Below, one piece after another: positions 1 to 8,345 of a DNA stretch of 64,000 nucleotides. Position numbers and translations under genes: made by a program. The first letter of the stretch is position 1; the number at the start of each line of letters is the position of its first letter. The notes under the pieces are model-generated. The model worked only from the letters and a program-made list of their open reading frames with translations, did no database searches and was not told the origin of the DNA. The DNA is from SZUA-430 sp964547645 (GTDB lineage: Bacteria; Pseudomonadota; Alphaproteobacteria; Micropepsales; Micropepsaceae), in the NCBI GenBank assembly GCA_964547645.1, contig CAZJOM010000001.1, forward strand, positions 1-64,000, given 5' to 3'.

Positions 1-1
1 G

Positions 2-379
2 CACGCGGAGTTCCTGGTGCTCCCCGTCAGCGACGACGCATTCGACGCGCTGGTCGCGGCGCAAGGGCCTAGCGAACTCGCCGCACACGAGTTCTGGCGA
101 TTGACCGATGGCCTGGCAGAGCTCGCGCGCACCTGCTCCGAGCACGGCGCGGTCGCCTACATCGAAACCGACTACTTCGGCGGCGCAGGCGTTCAAGGCG
201 CCGCCGCATGGATCGGCGGACGCGTTGTACTATCGCCCACCGCCGACGAGAAAGGCCCGATCAACGTCGCCCTGCGCGCAATCGGCCTCACGCCGACCGG
301 CACGCGCGACGAATTCGACACCCTCGGCCTCGGCGATGTACGGCGGATGGATGCGTTCGAGGAAATGCAGCCCGCATGA
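2..379 (+). CDS. Hypothetical protein, 5'-truncated by window edge
   Basis: The open frame is already running at base 2 and ends with TGA at 379, so the gene starts before the window. About 125 residues are visible. They form an acidic soluble protein with a glycine-rich patch (YFGGAGVQGAAAW) and a helical C-terminus. No transmembrane segment, signal or recognisable catalytic motif is visible. An internal GTG at 17 could serve as a start, but no ribosome-binding site can be judged this close to the edge. I do not recognise the family and assign no function. Confidence 0.6.
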   Translation, partial: HAEFLVLPVSDDAFDALVAAQGPSELAAHEFWRLTDGLAELARTCSEHGAVAYIETDYFGGAGVQGAAAWIGGRVVLSPTADEKGPINVALRAIGLTPTGTRDEFDTLGLGDVRRMDAFEEMQPA

Positions 380-470
380 TGCCCCTTCAAAGCCGTCACT
401 AGGAAACCAGACAGCGATGTAATGCACATCGTAGCTTGGCAGAACGGGCATGTCGCACGTAAGCTCACGC

Positions 471-767
471 ATGACCGTTTACATCGTTGCCCAACTCACG
501 ATCAAAGATCCCGTCACCTACGGCGCCTACCAATCGCGCTTCATGGAAGTGTTCGCCCCCTTCGGCGGCACGCTCCTCGCCGTCGACGACAACGTCAAAA
601 CCCTCGAAGGCACGTGGCCCCACACCCGCATGGTCCTTGCCTCATTCCCCGACGAAGCCTCGCTCCGCGCTTGGTGGGACTCCCCAGCCTATCGCGAGAT
701 CGTCACCCACCGCCAAGCCGCGTCGGAAGGACCGATCGTGGTGCTGAGAGGGCTGCCGGGACGGTGA
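471..767 (+). CDS. DUF1330 family protein
   Basis: A 98-residue protein beginning MTVYIVAQLTIKDP and carrying a YGAYQSRF segment and a W-x-DSPAYREI segment near the middle. This is the layout of DUF1330 proteins, small dimeric alpha/beta-barrel (ferredoxin-like) proteins of unknown biochemical role. An in-frame ATG at 450 adds seven residues. I prefer 471 because family members start directly with the first beta strand. It stands alone, with a short gap to the convergent Gdt1-type gene. The family call is fairly secure; the function is unknown. Confidence 0.75.
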   Translation: MTVYIVAQLTIKDPVTYGAYQSRFMEVFAPFGGTLLAVDDNVKTLEGTWPHTRMVLASFPDEASLRAWWDSPAYREIVTHRQAASEGPIVVLRGLPGR

Positions 768-782
768 AGGACCCGCGCCGCG

Positions 783-1061
783 TCAAGCCGCGCGGAAGTG
801 ATCTGCAATCGTCCAAAGCCCGATTGCAACGAACCCTATCCCGGCGATGAGTTTGAGTGGAACCATCGCCAGATAGCGTTCCGCCATTGAGCCAAGCAGA
901 ACTGCAATCGCCGTAGAGGCAACCAGCGCGGACGCGGCGGCGAGGAACACCCAGAGTGGCGACGCCTTTTGGTCGGCCGCGAACAGAACCGTCGCGAGTT
1001 GGGTCTTGTCGCCCAACTCCGCCAGAAAGACGGTCGCAAATATCGTCAAAAACACTTCCAT
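783..1061 (-). CDS. Gdt1/TMEM165 family half-size membrane transporter
   Basis: A 92-residue, three-helix membrane protein with the signature E-L-G-D-K-T-Q in its first helix, the motif that defines the UPF0016/Gdt1/TMEM165 family of Mn2+ and Ca2+ exporters. Classical members contain two such repeats in about 200 residues. This one contains a single repeat, so it would need to work as a homo- or hetero-oligomer. The ATG at 1061 puts the motif in the first helix, while the longer upstream frame adds a polar tail without support. No second half-gene is visible next to it. A manganese or calcium export role is family inference only, but it is worth noting given the possible Mn-oxidising enzymes later in the window. 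Confidence 0.8.
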   Translation of the reverse strand: MEVFLTIFATVFLAELGDKTQLATVLFAADQKASPLWVFLAAASALVASTAIAVLLGSMAERYLAMVPLKLIAGIGFVAIGLWTIADHFRAA

Positions 1062-1192
1062 CGCAAGATTTCCCAGTGACCTGAATCGCTCGACGTTAGC
1101 ACCTGGGTCTAAGGTGACGGACACCGTTTGCACACATCGGTCCGCGTATTTCGACGCGGCCGGTGCGACAAGATGTGGATTGCCTCACTTGA

Positions 1193-2071
1193 TCATTGCA
1201 CCAGGCGCACGCGGCGTTCGGCCGGGGCTATGGTGGCGGTGAGGCCGGCGTCGAAGCGGATGGCGTCGGCTTCGATTCCGTCCGCGAAGATCGTGCCTTC
1301 CATGCGCGACTCGACCAAGAGCGGCGTTTCGCGGGTGACGCGGCCTTCGATGAGCGTCGCGGCGAAGCCCCTGCCCGGCCAGGCTTCTCGCACCACGAAG
1401 TGAAGCTCGTCAGCGGCGGGGTCGAACACGCCATCGTCGCCGCGCAGCGACTTCAGCCAGCCGGTCGAACCCGTGCCCGTCGAGACGATCAGGCCGCTCG
1501 ATGATTGTACCTCTTCTTGAGTACCGAGCCTGATGCGATAGCGCGCTGATTGATGGCTCGGCACGCCGACGAAAATTTCGTTCAAGCCGCGCAGGCTTTG
1601 ACGATCGGAAGTTTCGGCCAGCGCCAACGTAGCCTCTCGGACAGGGCGGCGGTCGTTCAGAACTTCATTCAGCGACGCAATGAACGTGTCGACATTGAAG
1701 GCCAACAGGCTGCCGTCGATCGAGCCGGGATCTGGGTTCACGCCGGCAAGCGGCTGGCCGTCGAGGTATTTGCCGACGTTGGCGACCAGCCCGTCTTGGC
1801 CGATCGCCACCACAAGGTCGTGCGGCTCGAACAGGAATTGCGCCACCATCGAGCGATCGATCTCGGCGATCTTCACGTCGACCGGCATCGCTTTGCGGAT
1901 GCGCAAGGTGGCGCGCGACTGGGCGGTGTCTTCGACCTCGGCCTTCGCGAAGTCGGCGCGGCCGCGCACGGACTGCGCCATGACGAACTTCGTCTGCCCC
2001 TCGCTGCCGTAGCGCGCGACGAAGTTCTGCTTCGCCGATGGCCGCGTGAGAAGAACAACACGCTGGCGCAA
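1193..2071 (-). CDS. Divergent NAD(+) kinase-like protein
   Basis: About 292 residues with NAD-kinase landmarks in the right order: a diacylglycerol-kinase-like loop IGQDGLVANV near residue 90 (family GGDGT), NPDP shortly after, GLNEIFVG (family LNE), and STGTGSTGW (family STPTGSTAY). The catalytic Asp of the first motif is kept, but its second Gly is replaced by Gln. The TTG at 2071 is chosen as start because GGAG lies 8 bases upstream; the longer frame lies inside the upstream gene. It begins 5 bases after the SPFH gene, which implies co-transcription and translational coupling. It may be an NAD kinase paralogue or a lipid/sugar kinase relative. The fold is well supported; activity is uncertain. 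Confidence 0.75.
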   Translation of the reverse strand: MRQRVVLLTRPSAKQNFVARYGSEGQTKFVMAQSVRGRADFAKAEVEDTAQSRATLRIRKAMPVDVKIAEIDRSMVAQFLFEPHDLVVAIGQDGLVANVGKYLDGQPLAGVNPDPGSIDGSLLAFNVDTFIASLNEVLNDRRPVREATLALAETSDRQSLRGLNEIFVGVPSHQSARYRIRLGTQEEVQSSSGLIVSTGTGSTGWLKSLRGDDGVFDPAADELHFVVREAWPGRGFAATLIEGRVTRETPLLVESRMEGTIFADGIEADAIRFDAGLTATIAPAERRVRLVQ

Positions 2072-2076
2072 GCGTC

Positions 2077-2991
2077 CTACTCCGGCTTGGCGGTCAGCTG
2101 ATTGGCGAGGCGCTCCATCGCGTCGGCACCCAGCGAGAGCGAGGTGAGCGCGGTGTTGCGGTTCGCCCAATCCTTGAACGCCATGGCGCCGATATGCTGT
2201 GCGCTGATCTCGGTCCAGGGTTTGAGGCGGATGCGCAGCGCTTCGGCTTCGGCGCTCGCTTCGGCTTTTTGGGTTTCGGCTTTCGCCTCGGCCACTTTGC
2301 GGCGTTCAGCCTCGAGTTGCCGCTCGTTGCCGAGTTCACGCTCGGCGAGCTCGCGCTTGTTAGCTTCCTCACGCAGCTTCAAATCGTGCTCGTCCGTCGC
2401 GGCGGCACGGCGACGTTCGAACATCGCCGCGTCGGCTTGGCGCAGCAGCTGTTCGCGCAGGTTGGCTTCGAGCGCTTTGCGGATCTCGGGGGTTGGTTTG
2501 AGCGCCAGCACGAGCACACGGTCGACGCCGATGCCGTCGGCGGCGAGGCGTTTATCCTCGGCGATGCTTCGCATGATCACTTGGCTCAGCTCATCCGACT
2601 TGTTCAGCGCAGCATCGAGCGTGGACCGCACCAGCGCGTCGCGACAGGCGGTTTGCGCGATCGCGCGCAGGCGCTCGACGATCTGCTTCATCGGCTCGCC
2701 GGTATGGGCGCCGGTGGCGAGGTTGATCGAGAAGTCCTGGCGCGACCCAGCGACGCTCGCATCCTTGATGCGGAACGAGATCAACCCTTGGATCGTGATC
2801 GTCTGATAGTCGACGGTCATCGCTTCAACCGCGAAAATCTCGTCGCGCGCATCCGTCGGCACCGCAGCCGCCGTCGCGAACGGCATGTAAACAAAGCCCG
2901 CAAGCCCAACGCCCTGACGGCGAATGCGGCCGCCGGAATAGAGGATTACGTAGTCGGTGGGGCGGGACTTGAAGTAACGGAAACCGAACAT
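2077..2991 (-). CDS. SPFH/band 7 (stomatin-like) protein
   Basis: A 304-residue protein with an SPFH core (about residues 10-185, including VDYQTITIQGLISFRI and GIGVDRVLVLALKP) followed by a long charged coiled coil (about 190-265, rich in E, R, K and A). This arrangement is typical of stomatin/flotillin-type scaffolds that oligomerise on membranes. Unlike classical stomatins it lacks a clear N-terminal hydrophobic hairpin; only the segment GVGLAGFVYMPFATAAAV is moderately hydrophobic. It is the first gene of a two-gene unit with the NAD-kinase-like gene. The partnership suggests a membrane-associated scaffold working with that enzyme, but this is inference. Confidence 0.8.
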   Translation of the reverse strand: MFGFRYFKSRPTDYVILYSGGRIRRQGVGLAGFVYMPFATAAAVPTDARDEIFAVEAMTVDYQTITIQGLISFRIKDASVAGSRQDFSINLATGAHTGEPMKQIVERLRAIAQTACRDALVRSTLDAALNKSDELSQVIMRSIAEDKRLAADGIGVDRVLVLALKPTPEIRKALEANLREQLLRQADAAMFERRRAAATDEHDLKLREEANKRELAERELGNERQLEAERRKVAEAKAETQKAEASAEAEALRIRLKPWTEISAQHIGAMAFKDWANRNTALTSLSLGADAMERLANQLTAKPE

Positions 2992-3066
2992 GGGCGCGTC
3001 TTTTGAGATTGATGCGCCCAGACTACCGGGTCGGAAACCTCCCCGTCCACATCCTCCAGGATTCCG

Positions 3067-4893
3067 CTACTTTGACGTTGCCATCCAAGCCTTGATCTTG
3101 GCCTCCAGGATGTCCATCGGAAGGGCGCCGGTGTCGAGGACTTGGGCGTGGAACGCCTTCAAGTCGAAGCGTTGGCCCATGGCCTTTTCGGCCTCCGCGC
3201 GCAGGCGTTTGATTGTGAGCTGGCCCACTTTGTAACCCAACGCTTGGCCGGGGTTGGCGATATAGCGGTCGACTTCTTGCACGGTTTCGGTCCGGCTGAG
3301 CGCCGAATTGTCGAGCATGTAGTTGATCGCCTTCTCGCGGCTCCAGCCCTTCGCGTGCAGGCCGGTGTCGACAACAAGGCGCATGGCGCGCAGCTGCTCG
3401 TCGTTCAAATGGCCGAACTTCTGATACGGGTCCTTGTACATGCCGAGCTCGCGGCCAACCCATTCGGCATAGAGCGCCCAGCCCTCGACATAGGCGGTGT
3501 TGCCGCCGAAGCGCATGAACTTCGGCAGGCCTTCGTTCTCTTGCGCCAGGCTGATTTGGAAGTGATGGCCCGGCTCTGCTTCATGCAGATAGAGCGTCTC
3601 CATCCCCCAGACTTTGCGCGACGGCAAGTCGTACTTGTTGAAGAAAAAGACGCCGGCGCGCGAACCGTCGGGCGTTCCGGGGTTGTAGTAGCCGCCTGCC
3701 TGGCTTTGCTCGAGATAGTCCGGCACTGGGCGAAGCTCGATCTTGGTCTTGGGTGTCAGCGAAAAGGCACTCGGGATCGCCGCCTCGATCCGCTTGGCGA
3801 TGTCCGCATACCGAGCTTGCAGGTCTTCGGCAGATTTGGGCTCGAACTGCTTGGCGGTGCGCAGATGCGAGAAGAACGCGTGCAGCGATCCTTTGAATCC
3901 GACGGCGCGGCGGACCTCATCCATCTCGCCCTTGATGCGCGCGACCTCGCTAAGGCCCAGATTGTGTATTTCTTCGGCTGTCAGCTTCGTTGTTGTATTG
4001 GCCTCGACCAAATAGGCGTATAGCTTGTCCCCGCCTTTCATCGCGCTCAAACCGACCCCAGCCCGCGCGGCGGGCAGGTATTCCTTCTTCACGAATGTGC
4101 GCAGACGTTCGTAGGACGGGATGATCTGGTCGCTCAGCATCGCGCGATAAGCAGCTGCGAGGCGCTTCTTGTCCGCCTCAGCGAAGGTCGCTGGAATATC
4201 TTTGATCGGCTGGTAAAACGGACTCTTCTCGACACCTTGCGAGATCAGATCGTCGAGCTGGGGCAGCATCAGACGGATTGTCAACTTCGACTCGACGACG
4301 CCCGATTTCAAACCTTCGCGCATGCGGCCGATGGCACGATCGATGTAGGTCACAAAACCGGTCATGCGCTTCAGACCGTTGTCGTAGTCCTCGACGGTTT
4401 GGAAACGAGCCGCAGATTTGCCAGAACTTATGTCGGGATACTGCACATGCAGACCGTTCAAGTGGTTCAGCGGTCGCGGGGCGCTCAGTGCCACCAACGC
4501 CGGCGAAAGGCCTTCGAGCGCTTGCTTTGTCTGATACTCGAACACGTCGTAGGCAAGTTGATCCTGCGGTGAGAGCGTCTTCCGGTCGATCTCGTGCAAA
4601 CGTTTGAGATCGGTTTCCGCGTCGCGGCGGGACTGATCGATATAGGCGTCGGTGATATAGTCGCCGAACTCCCCCGCGTAGCGCTGATCGCCGCGGAACA
4701 ATGCACCGATGGGGCTCAGCTTCAGGGACGCTTCATCGCTGTCCGCGAATACCTGTTGCAGTGCCTGAGAGGCACTTGGGGTCGCATCTTTGGCAACCTG
4801 GCCGGCGGGGACCGCGACATCGTCGAGGCAAGCGGTCAACGGAAACGAAAGAGCGATAGCGGCGGCGGCTGAAAGAAATTTCTGGGACAGCAT
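3067..4893 (-). CDS. DUF885 family lipoprotein, putative metallopeptidase
   Basis: A 608-residue protein with a lipoprotein signal peptide (hydrophobic stretch then lipobox L-T-A-C near residue 22), so the mature protein should be lipid-anchored facing the periplasm. DUF885 proteins are distant relatives of zinc peptidases. The family motif HEAEPGHHF is present near residue 440, giving the H-E-x5-H pattern expected for metal binding. C-terminal motifs such as NPGQALGYKVGQL are also characteristic. The gene is transcribed alone and diverges from the FAD dehydrogenase gene across about 180 bp. Length is normal for the family. The substrate is unknown. Confidence 0.85.
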   Translation of the reverse strand: MLSQKFLSAAAAIALSFPLTACLDDVAVPAGQVAKDATPSASQALQQVFADSDEASLKLSPIGALFRGDQRYAGEFGDYITDAYIDQSRRDAETDLKRLHEIDRKTLSPQDQLAYDVFEYQTKQALEGLSPALVALSAPRPLNHLNGLHVQYPDISSGKSAARFQTVEDYDNGLKRMTGFVTYIDRAIGRMREGLKSGVVESKLTIRLMLPQLDDLISQGVEKSPFYQPIKDIPATFAEADKKRLAAAYRAMLSDQIIPSYERLRTFVKKEYLPAARAGVGLSAMKGGDKLYAYLVEANTTTKLTAEEIHNLGLSEVARIKGEMDEVRRAVGFKGSLHAFFSHLRTAKQFEPKSAEDLQARYADIAKRIEAAIPSAFSLTPKTKIELRPVPDYLEQSQAGGYYNPGTPDGSRAGVFFFNKYDLPSRKVWGMETLYLHEAEPGHHFQISLAQENEGLPKFMRFGGNTAYVEGWALYAEWVGRELGMYKDPYQKFGHLNDEQLRAMRLVVDTGLHAKGWSREKAINYMLDNSALSRTETVQEVDRYIANPGQALGYKVGQLTIKRLRAEAEKAMGQRFDLKAFHAQVLDTGALPMDILEAKIKAWMATSK

Positions 4894-5075
4894 GGAGGTC
4901 TCGCGGAATCCAGGTTAGCAACGGCCGCAGACTGGGAAGAATGGCGTGCAATGGCAACAGCCTGTCGCCGCTCGGCTGATCACGAGGGCGTCATTTCCCA
5001 ACCCCTTAGCGGCCGGTGGCGGTTCCGGGAGCGGCTTTCGCGGACTATGCTGCACTGCAGGGCCGGAGAATCGAA

Positions 5076-6677
5076 ATGGCGAAGGCATATCAGGCGGACG
5101 TGGCGATCGTGGGAGGCGGCATTGCGGGTGTCGTGACGGCGCTACAGCTACTCGATGCCGGCAAGCGCGTAATCATTCTGGAGCGCGAAAGCGAGACGCG
5201 GTTCGGCGGGTCGGCGCTGGAGGCATTCGGCGGCATGTTCTTCGTCGACAGCCCCGAGCAGCGGCGGATGAAGATCAAGGACACGGTCGAGCAAGCCTAT
5301 GCCGACTGGAAGAGCTTTGCGGCGTTCGAACCGGGAGAAGTCTGGCCCACGATTTGGGCGAAGCATCTGGTCGAGCGCTCGACGCCGGATGGGCATGACT
5401 GGTTGAAGCCGTTCGGCATTCGCTGGATGCCCGTCGTGTTGTGGGTCGAGCGCGGGCAGACGCCGCGGGGCAACTCCGTGCCCCGGTTCCACTTGACCTG
5501 GGGTACGGCGAAGCATCTGATCACGCAACTGATCAAAGCCTTGCGCGCGCACCGCCATGCGCGGGAGCGGTTGGGCCTTTGCTTCGGCCACCGGGTCGAT
5601 CGCATCGATATGCACAACGGCAAGGTCTATGCCTGCAGCGGCGAGATCGAGGGCGGTGAAGAGTTTCGTGCCTCGGCGGATGTTGTGGTAGTCGCGGCGG
5701 GCGGCATCGGCGGCGATCTGCGACAAGTGCGTAAGCTCTGGGATCCCGGCAACGACTTGAAAGTGCCGGAAACGATCTTGTTAGGCACGCATCCGGGTGC
5801 GGACGGACGGGCACTCGATGCCGCAAAGGCGGTGGGTGCCAACGTCGACAATGTCGGACGTATGTGGAACTACGCCGGCGGCATTCGCCATCCGCGGCCC
5901 GGCTGGCCGGGGCATGGCGTGAGCTTGGTGCCACCGAAGTCGGCGCTGTGGGTAGACGCGCATGGCAAGCGAATGGTCCCGCCGATGGTGTCGGGGTTCG
6001 ACACGTACGATCTGGTCCAACGCGTCGCCGGATCGCCGCTGGGGTTCACGTGGCAGATCTTAAACCGCCGGATCGCTCTGAAGGAGTTGGCGGCGTCGGG
6101 AGCGGATTGGAACCCTGCCCTGCGCGAACGGCGAATCGTTCGCTTCGTGTTGGACATGTTGGCCGGCAACAGGTGGCTCGTCGACGATCTGACGACGAAC
6201 TGCCCCGATGTGCTTGTGGCCGACAATGTGGCCGATCTGGTTGCGAAGATGAAAACATTGAAGCCGAAAGCGCAGCTTGATGCGCAGGCACTCCACGACG
6301 AGATCGCGCGGTTCGATCTGACCGTGGCCTCCGGAACGGCTGACGAGCAGCGGCGGCTGATCGAAGAGTTGCGCGGCTATCGCGGCGACAAGATGAGGCT
6401 GGCCAAACCTCAGCGGATTCTCGATCCCAAAGGCGGGCCATTGATCGCAATGTGCGAGCACATCGTGACGCGCAAGTCGTTGGGCGGAATCGTGACCGAC
6501 TTGCGCAGCCGGGCGTTGAACGGCTCCGATCAACCGGTGCCGGGGCTCTATGCCGTGGGCGAGGCCGCGGGCTTTGGCGGCGGCGGCAGTCACGGGCACC
6601 GTGCGCTGGAGGGGACGTTTCTGCTCTCCTGTGTGATCACGGCACGGCGCGCTGCGGAGTCGATTATCAAAGGCTAA
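5076..6677 (+). CDS. FAD-dependent dehydrogenase, KstD/fumarate reductase-like
   Basis: A 533-residue flavoprotein. The N-terminus has a Rossmann dinucleotide motif (VAIVGGGIAGVVTAL), then the ERESETRFGGSAL segment. The C-terminus has the second FAD-binding motif around LYAVGEAAGFGGGGSHGH. It resembles the broad family that includes 3-ketosteroid-1-dehydrogenases and flavoproteins annotated as FAD-binding dehydrogenase. The start at 5076 has GGAG 7 bases upstream; the longer frame from 5016 lacks such a site. The next gene, a ThDP enzyme, follows after 38 bases, so the two probably form a catabolic operon. The substrate is not deducible. Confidence 0.85.
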   Translation: MAKAYQADVAIVGGGIAGVVTALQLLDAGKRVIILERESETRFGGSALEAFGGMFFVDSPEQRRMKIKDTVEQAYADWKSFAAFEPGEVWPTIWAKHLVERSTPDGHDWLKPFGIRWMPVVLWVERGQTPRGNSVPRFHLTWGTAKHLITQLIKALRAHRHARERLGLCFGHRVDRIDMHNGKVYACSGEIEGGEEFRASADVVVVAAGGIGGDLRQVRKLWDPGNDLKVPETILLGTHPGADGRALDAAKAVGANVDNVGRMWNYAGGIRHPRPGWPGHGVSLVPPKSALWVDAHGKRMVPPMVSGFDTYDLVQRVAGSPLGFTWQILNRRIALKELAASGADWNPALRERRIVRFVLDMLAGNRWLVDDLTTNCPDVLVADNVADLVAKMKTLKPKAQLDAQALHDEIARFDLTVASGTADEQRRLIEELRGYRGDKMRLAKPQRILDPKGGPLIAMCEHIVTRKSLGGIVTDLRSRALNGSDQPVPGLYAVGEAAGFGGGGSHGHRALEGTFLLSCVITARRAAESIIKG

Positions 6678-6715
6678 GCCGCTATCGTGCGGCCAAACAA
6701 ACCGGAGGGTAGCCC

Positions 6716-8272
6716 ATGAATGTCAGCGAAGCGGTATTGCACGAGCTTGTCGGGCTTGGGGTCGAGGCTTGCTTCGGCAATCCGGGTACGTCGGAGATGC
6801 ATCTCGTCGCGAGCTTCGATCGGGTTGGAGGGTTGCGGCCGATCTTGGGCTTGTTCGAAGGCGTGTGCACAGGCGCGGCGGACGGCTATGCGCGCATGGC
6901 GGGCAAGCCCGCGGCGACGCTCCTGCATTTGGGGCCGGGCCTGGGGAACGGGTTTGCGAACACGCACAACGCCAAGCGCGGGCAATCGCGGATGATCAAC
7001 CTGGTCGGCGATCACGCGACCTATCACCGGAAATACGACGCCCCTCTGCAGAGCGACATTCACTCGATCGCAAAGCCGATCTCCGATTGGATCGGCGACC
7101 CGATCTCCGGGCCCGATGCAGTTGCGAAGACCAGGCAGGCGTTCGATGTGGCGATGCGGCCGAACGGCGGGCTCTCCACACTGATCGTCCCCGCGGATAT
7201 CGCGTGGTCGGAGATGACGGCTGGACCGAAGTCTGAGCCGTGGAAGCGACCGGCGGCGAAGCCGGTCGACATGGCGGCCGCGCGCGAGGCGGCGGCGGCG
7301 CTTCGTTCGAGCGAGCCGCGAATGCTCCTCATCGGCGGGCATGCGGGGCTTGAGCGGCCGCTCGCGCTGGCGGCCGCAATCGCAGAGAAGACGGGGGCGA
7401 AGCTCTTTGCCGACACGTTCGTGCCGCGGCTCGCGCGCGGGCGCGGCCGGGCGCGACCGGATCGCGTACCCTATCTCGGCGAGATGGCGGTGATGATGAT
7501 GCAGGGGTACCGGCAAGCGGTGATGGTTGGCACAAAAGCGCCAGTCGCGTTCTTTGCCTATCCAGGAAAGCCGTCAACGTTCCTGTCGCCGGAATGCAAA
7601 ACGTATCAGCCTTGGGACGTCGAGAACGACGTTATGGACGTGCTCACCGCCCTCGCCGAAGAAGTGGGCGCGAAGGTGGGGCCGATTGCCGACGGCGGCA
7701 GCACGCCGGAGGTGCCATCAAGCGGTCCTCTTAACGTACAGACATTTGGCGACGCGTTTGCGGCGCTGCTGCCGGAAGGCGCCATTGTCTCAGATGAGGC
7801 AATCACCTCCGGCACGTGGGCGCAGATCGCCTCGCAAAATTCCGCGCCGCACGACTGGCTGGCGCTGACGGGCGGCGCGATCGGCGATGGCATCCCGATG
7901 GCCGTGGGCGCAGCGGTCGCTTGTCCCAACCGGCCGGTGATCAACATTCAAGCCGATGGCAGCTCGATGTACACGTTCCAGGGTCTGTGGACCGCGGCGC
8001 GAGAAAACCTGCACGTGATCACGATCCTGTTCAACAACAAGTCCTACGGCATCTTGAACATGGAGCTCGACCGCGTGGGCGCGACAGCACAAAGCGAGCG
8101 CTCGCGCTCGCTGCTGTCGCTCGATAAGCCAGTCATCGACTTCACCGCCATGGGCCGCGCGATGGGCGCGAACGCAGTGCGGGTGGAAGATGCGGCAGGT
8201 TTCGTTGGCGCGTTCAAGCGCGCACTGGCCGAGAAAGGTCGGCCCCATTTGATCGAGGCAATGATGGCCTGA
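6716..8272 (+). CDS. ThDP-dependent enzyme, acetolactate synthase/benzoylformate decarboxylase-like
   Basis: A 518-residue enzyme with the three domains of the pyruvate-oxidase/acetolactate-synthase family. The N-terminal pyrimidine domain carries FGNPGTSEM and LFEGVCTGAADGYARM, in which the Glu is expected to activate the cofactor. The C-terminal pyrophosphate domain has the Mg/ThDP motif starting QADGSSMY and ending NN about 28 residues on. GGAGGG precedes the ATG at optimal distance. It lacks a small regulatory subunit neighbour and is shorter than biosynthetic IlvB (about 570 aa), so a catabolic lyase or decarboxylase working with the upstream dehydrogenase is more likely than valine synthesis. 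Confidence 0.8.
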   Translation: MNVSEAVLHELVGLGVEACFGNPGTSEMHLVASFDRVGGLRPILGLFEGVCTGAADGYARMAGKPAATLLHLGPGLGNGFANTHNAKRGQSRMINLVGDHATYHRKYDAPLQSDIHSIAKPISDWIGDPISGPDAVAKTRQAFDVAMRPNGGLSTLIVPADIAWSEMTAGPKSEPWKRPAAKPVDMAAAREAAAALRSSEPRMLLIGGHAGLERPLALAAAIAEKTGAKLFADTFVPRLARGRGRARPDRVPYLGEMAVMMMQGYRQAVMVGTKAPVAFFAYPGKPSTFLSPECKTYQPWDVENDVMDVLTALAEEVGAKVGPIADGGSTPEVPSSGPLNVQTFGDAFAALLPEGAIVSDEAITSGTWAQIASQNSAPHDWLALTGGAIGDGIPMAVGAAVACPNRPVINIQADGSSMYTFQGLWTAARENLHVITILFNNKSYGILNMELDRVGATAQSERSRSLLSLDKPVIDFTAMGRAMGANAVRVEDAAGFVGAFKRALAEKGRPHLIEAMMA

Positions 8273-8298
8273 GCGGGCACTCGCACCCTGCAAGCAAA

Positions 8299-8321
8299 AG
8301 GCCCCGGCATCGCCGGGGCCT
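8299..8321. terminator. Bidirectional intrinsic terminator
   Basis: A 9-bp perfect stem (AGGCCCCGG / CCGGGGCCT) with a 5-base loop lies between two converging genes. The flank on the plus side is T-rich (TCTTCATTCT). Read leftwards, the stem is followed by TTTTGCTTG, so it can end transcription from both sides. Confidence 0.75.
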
Positions 8322-8345
8322 CTTCATTCTGCACCATCCGGGACG

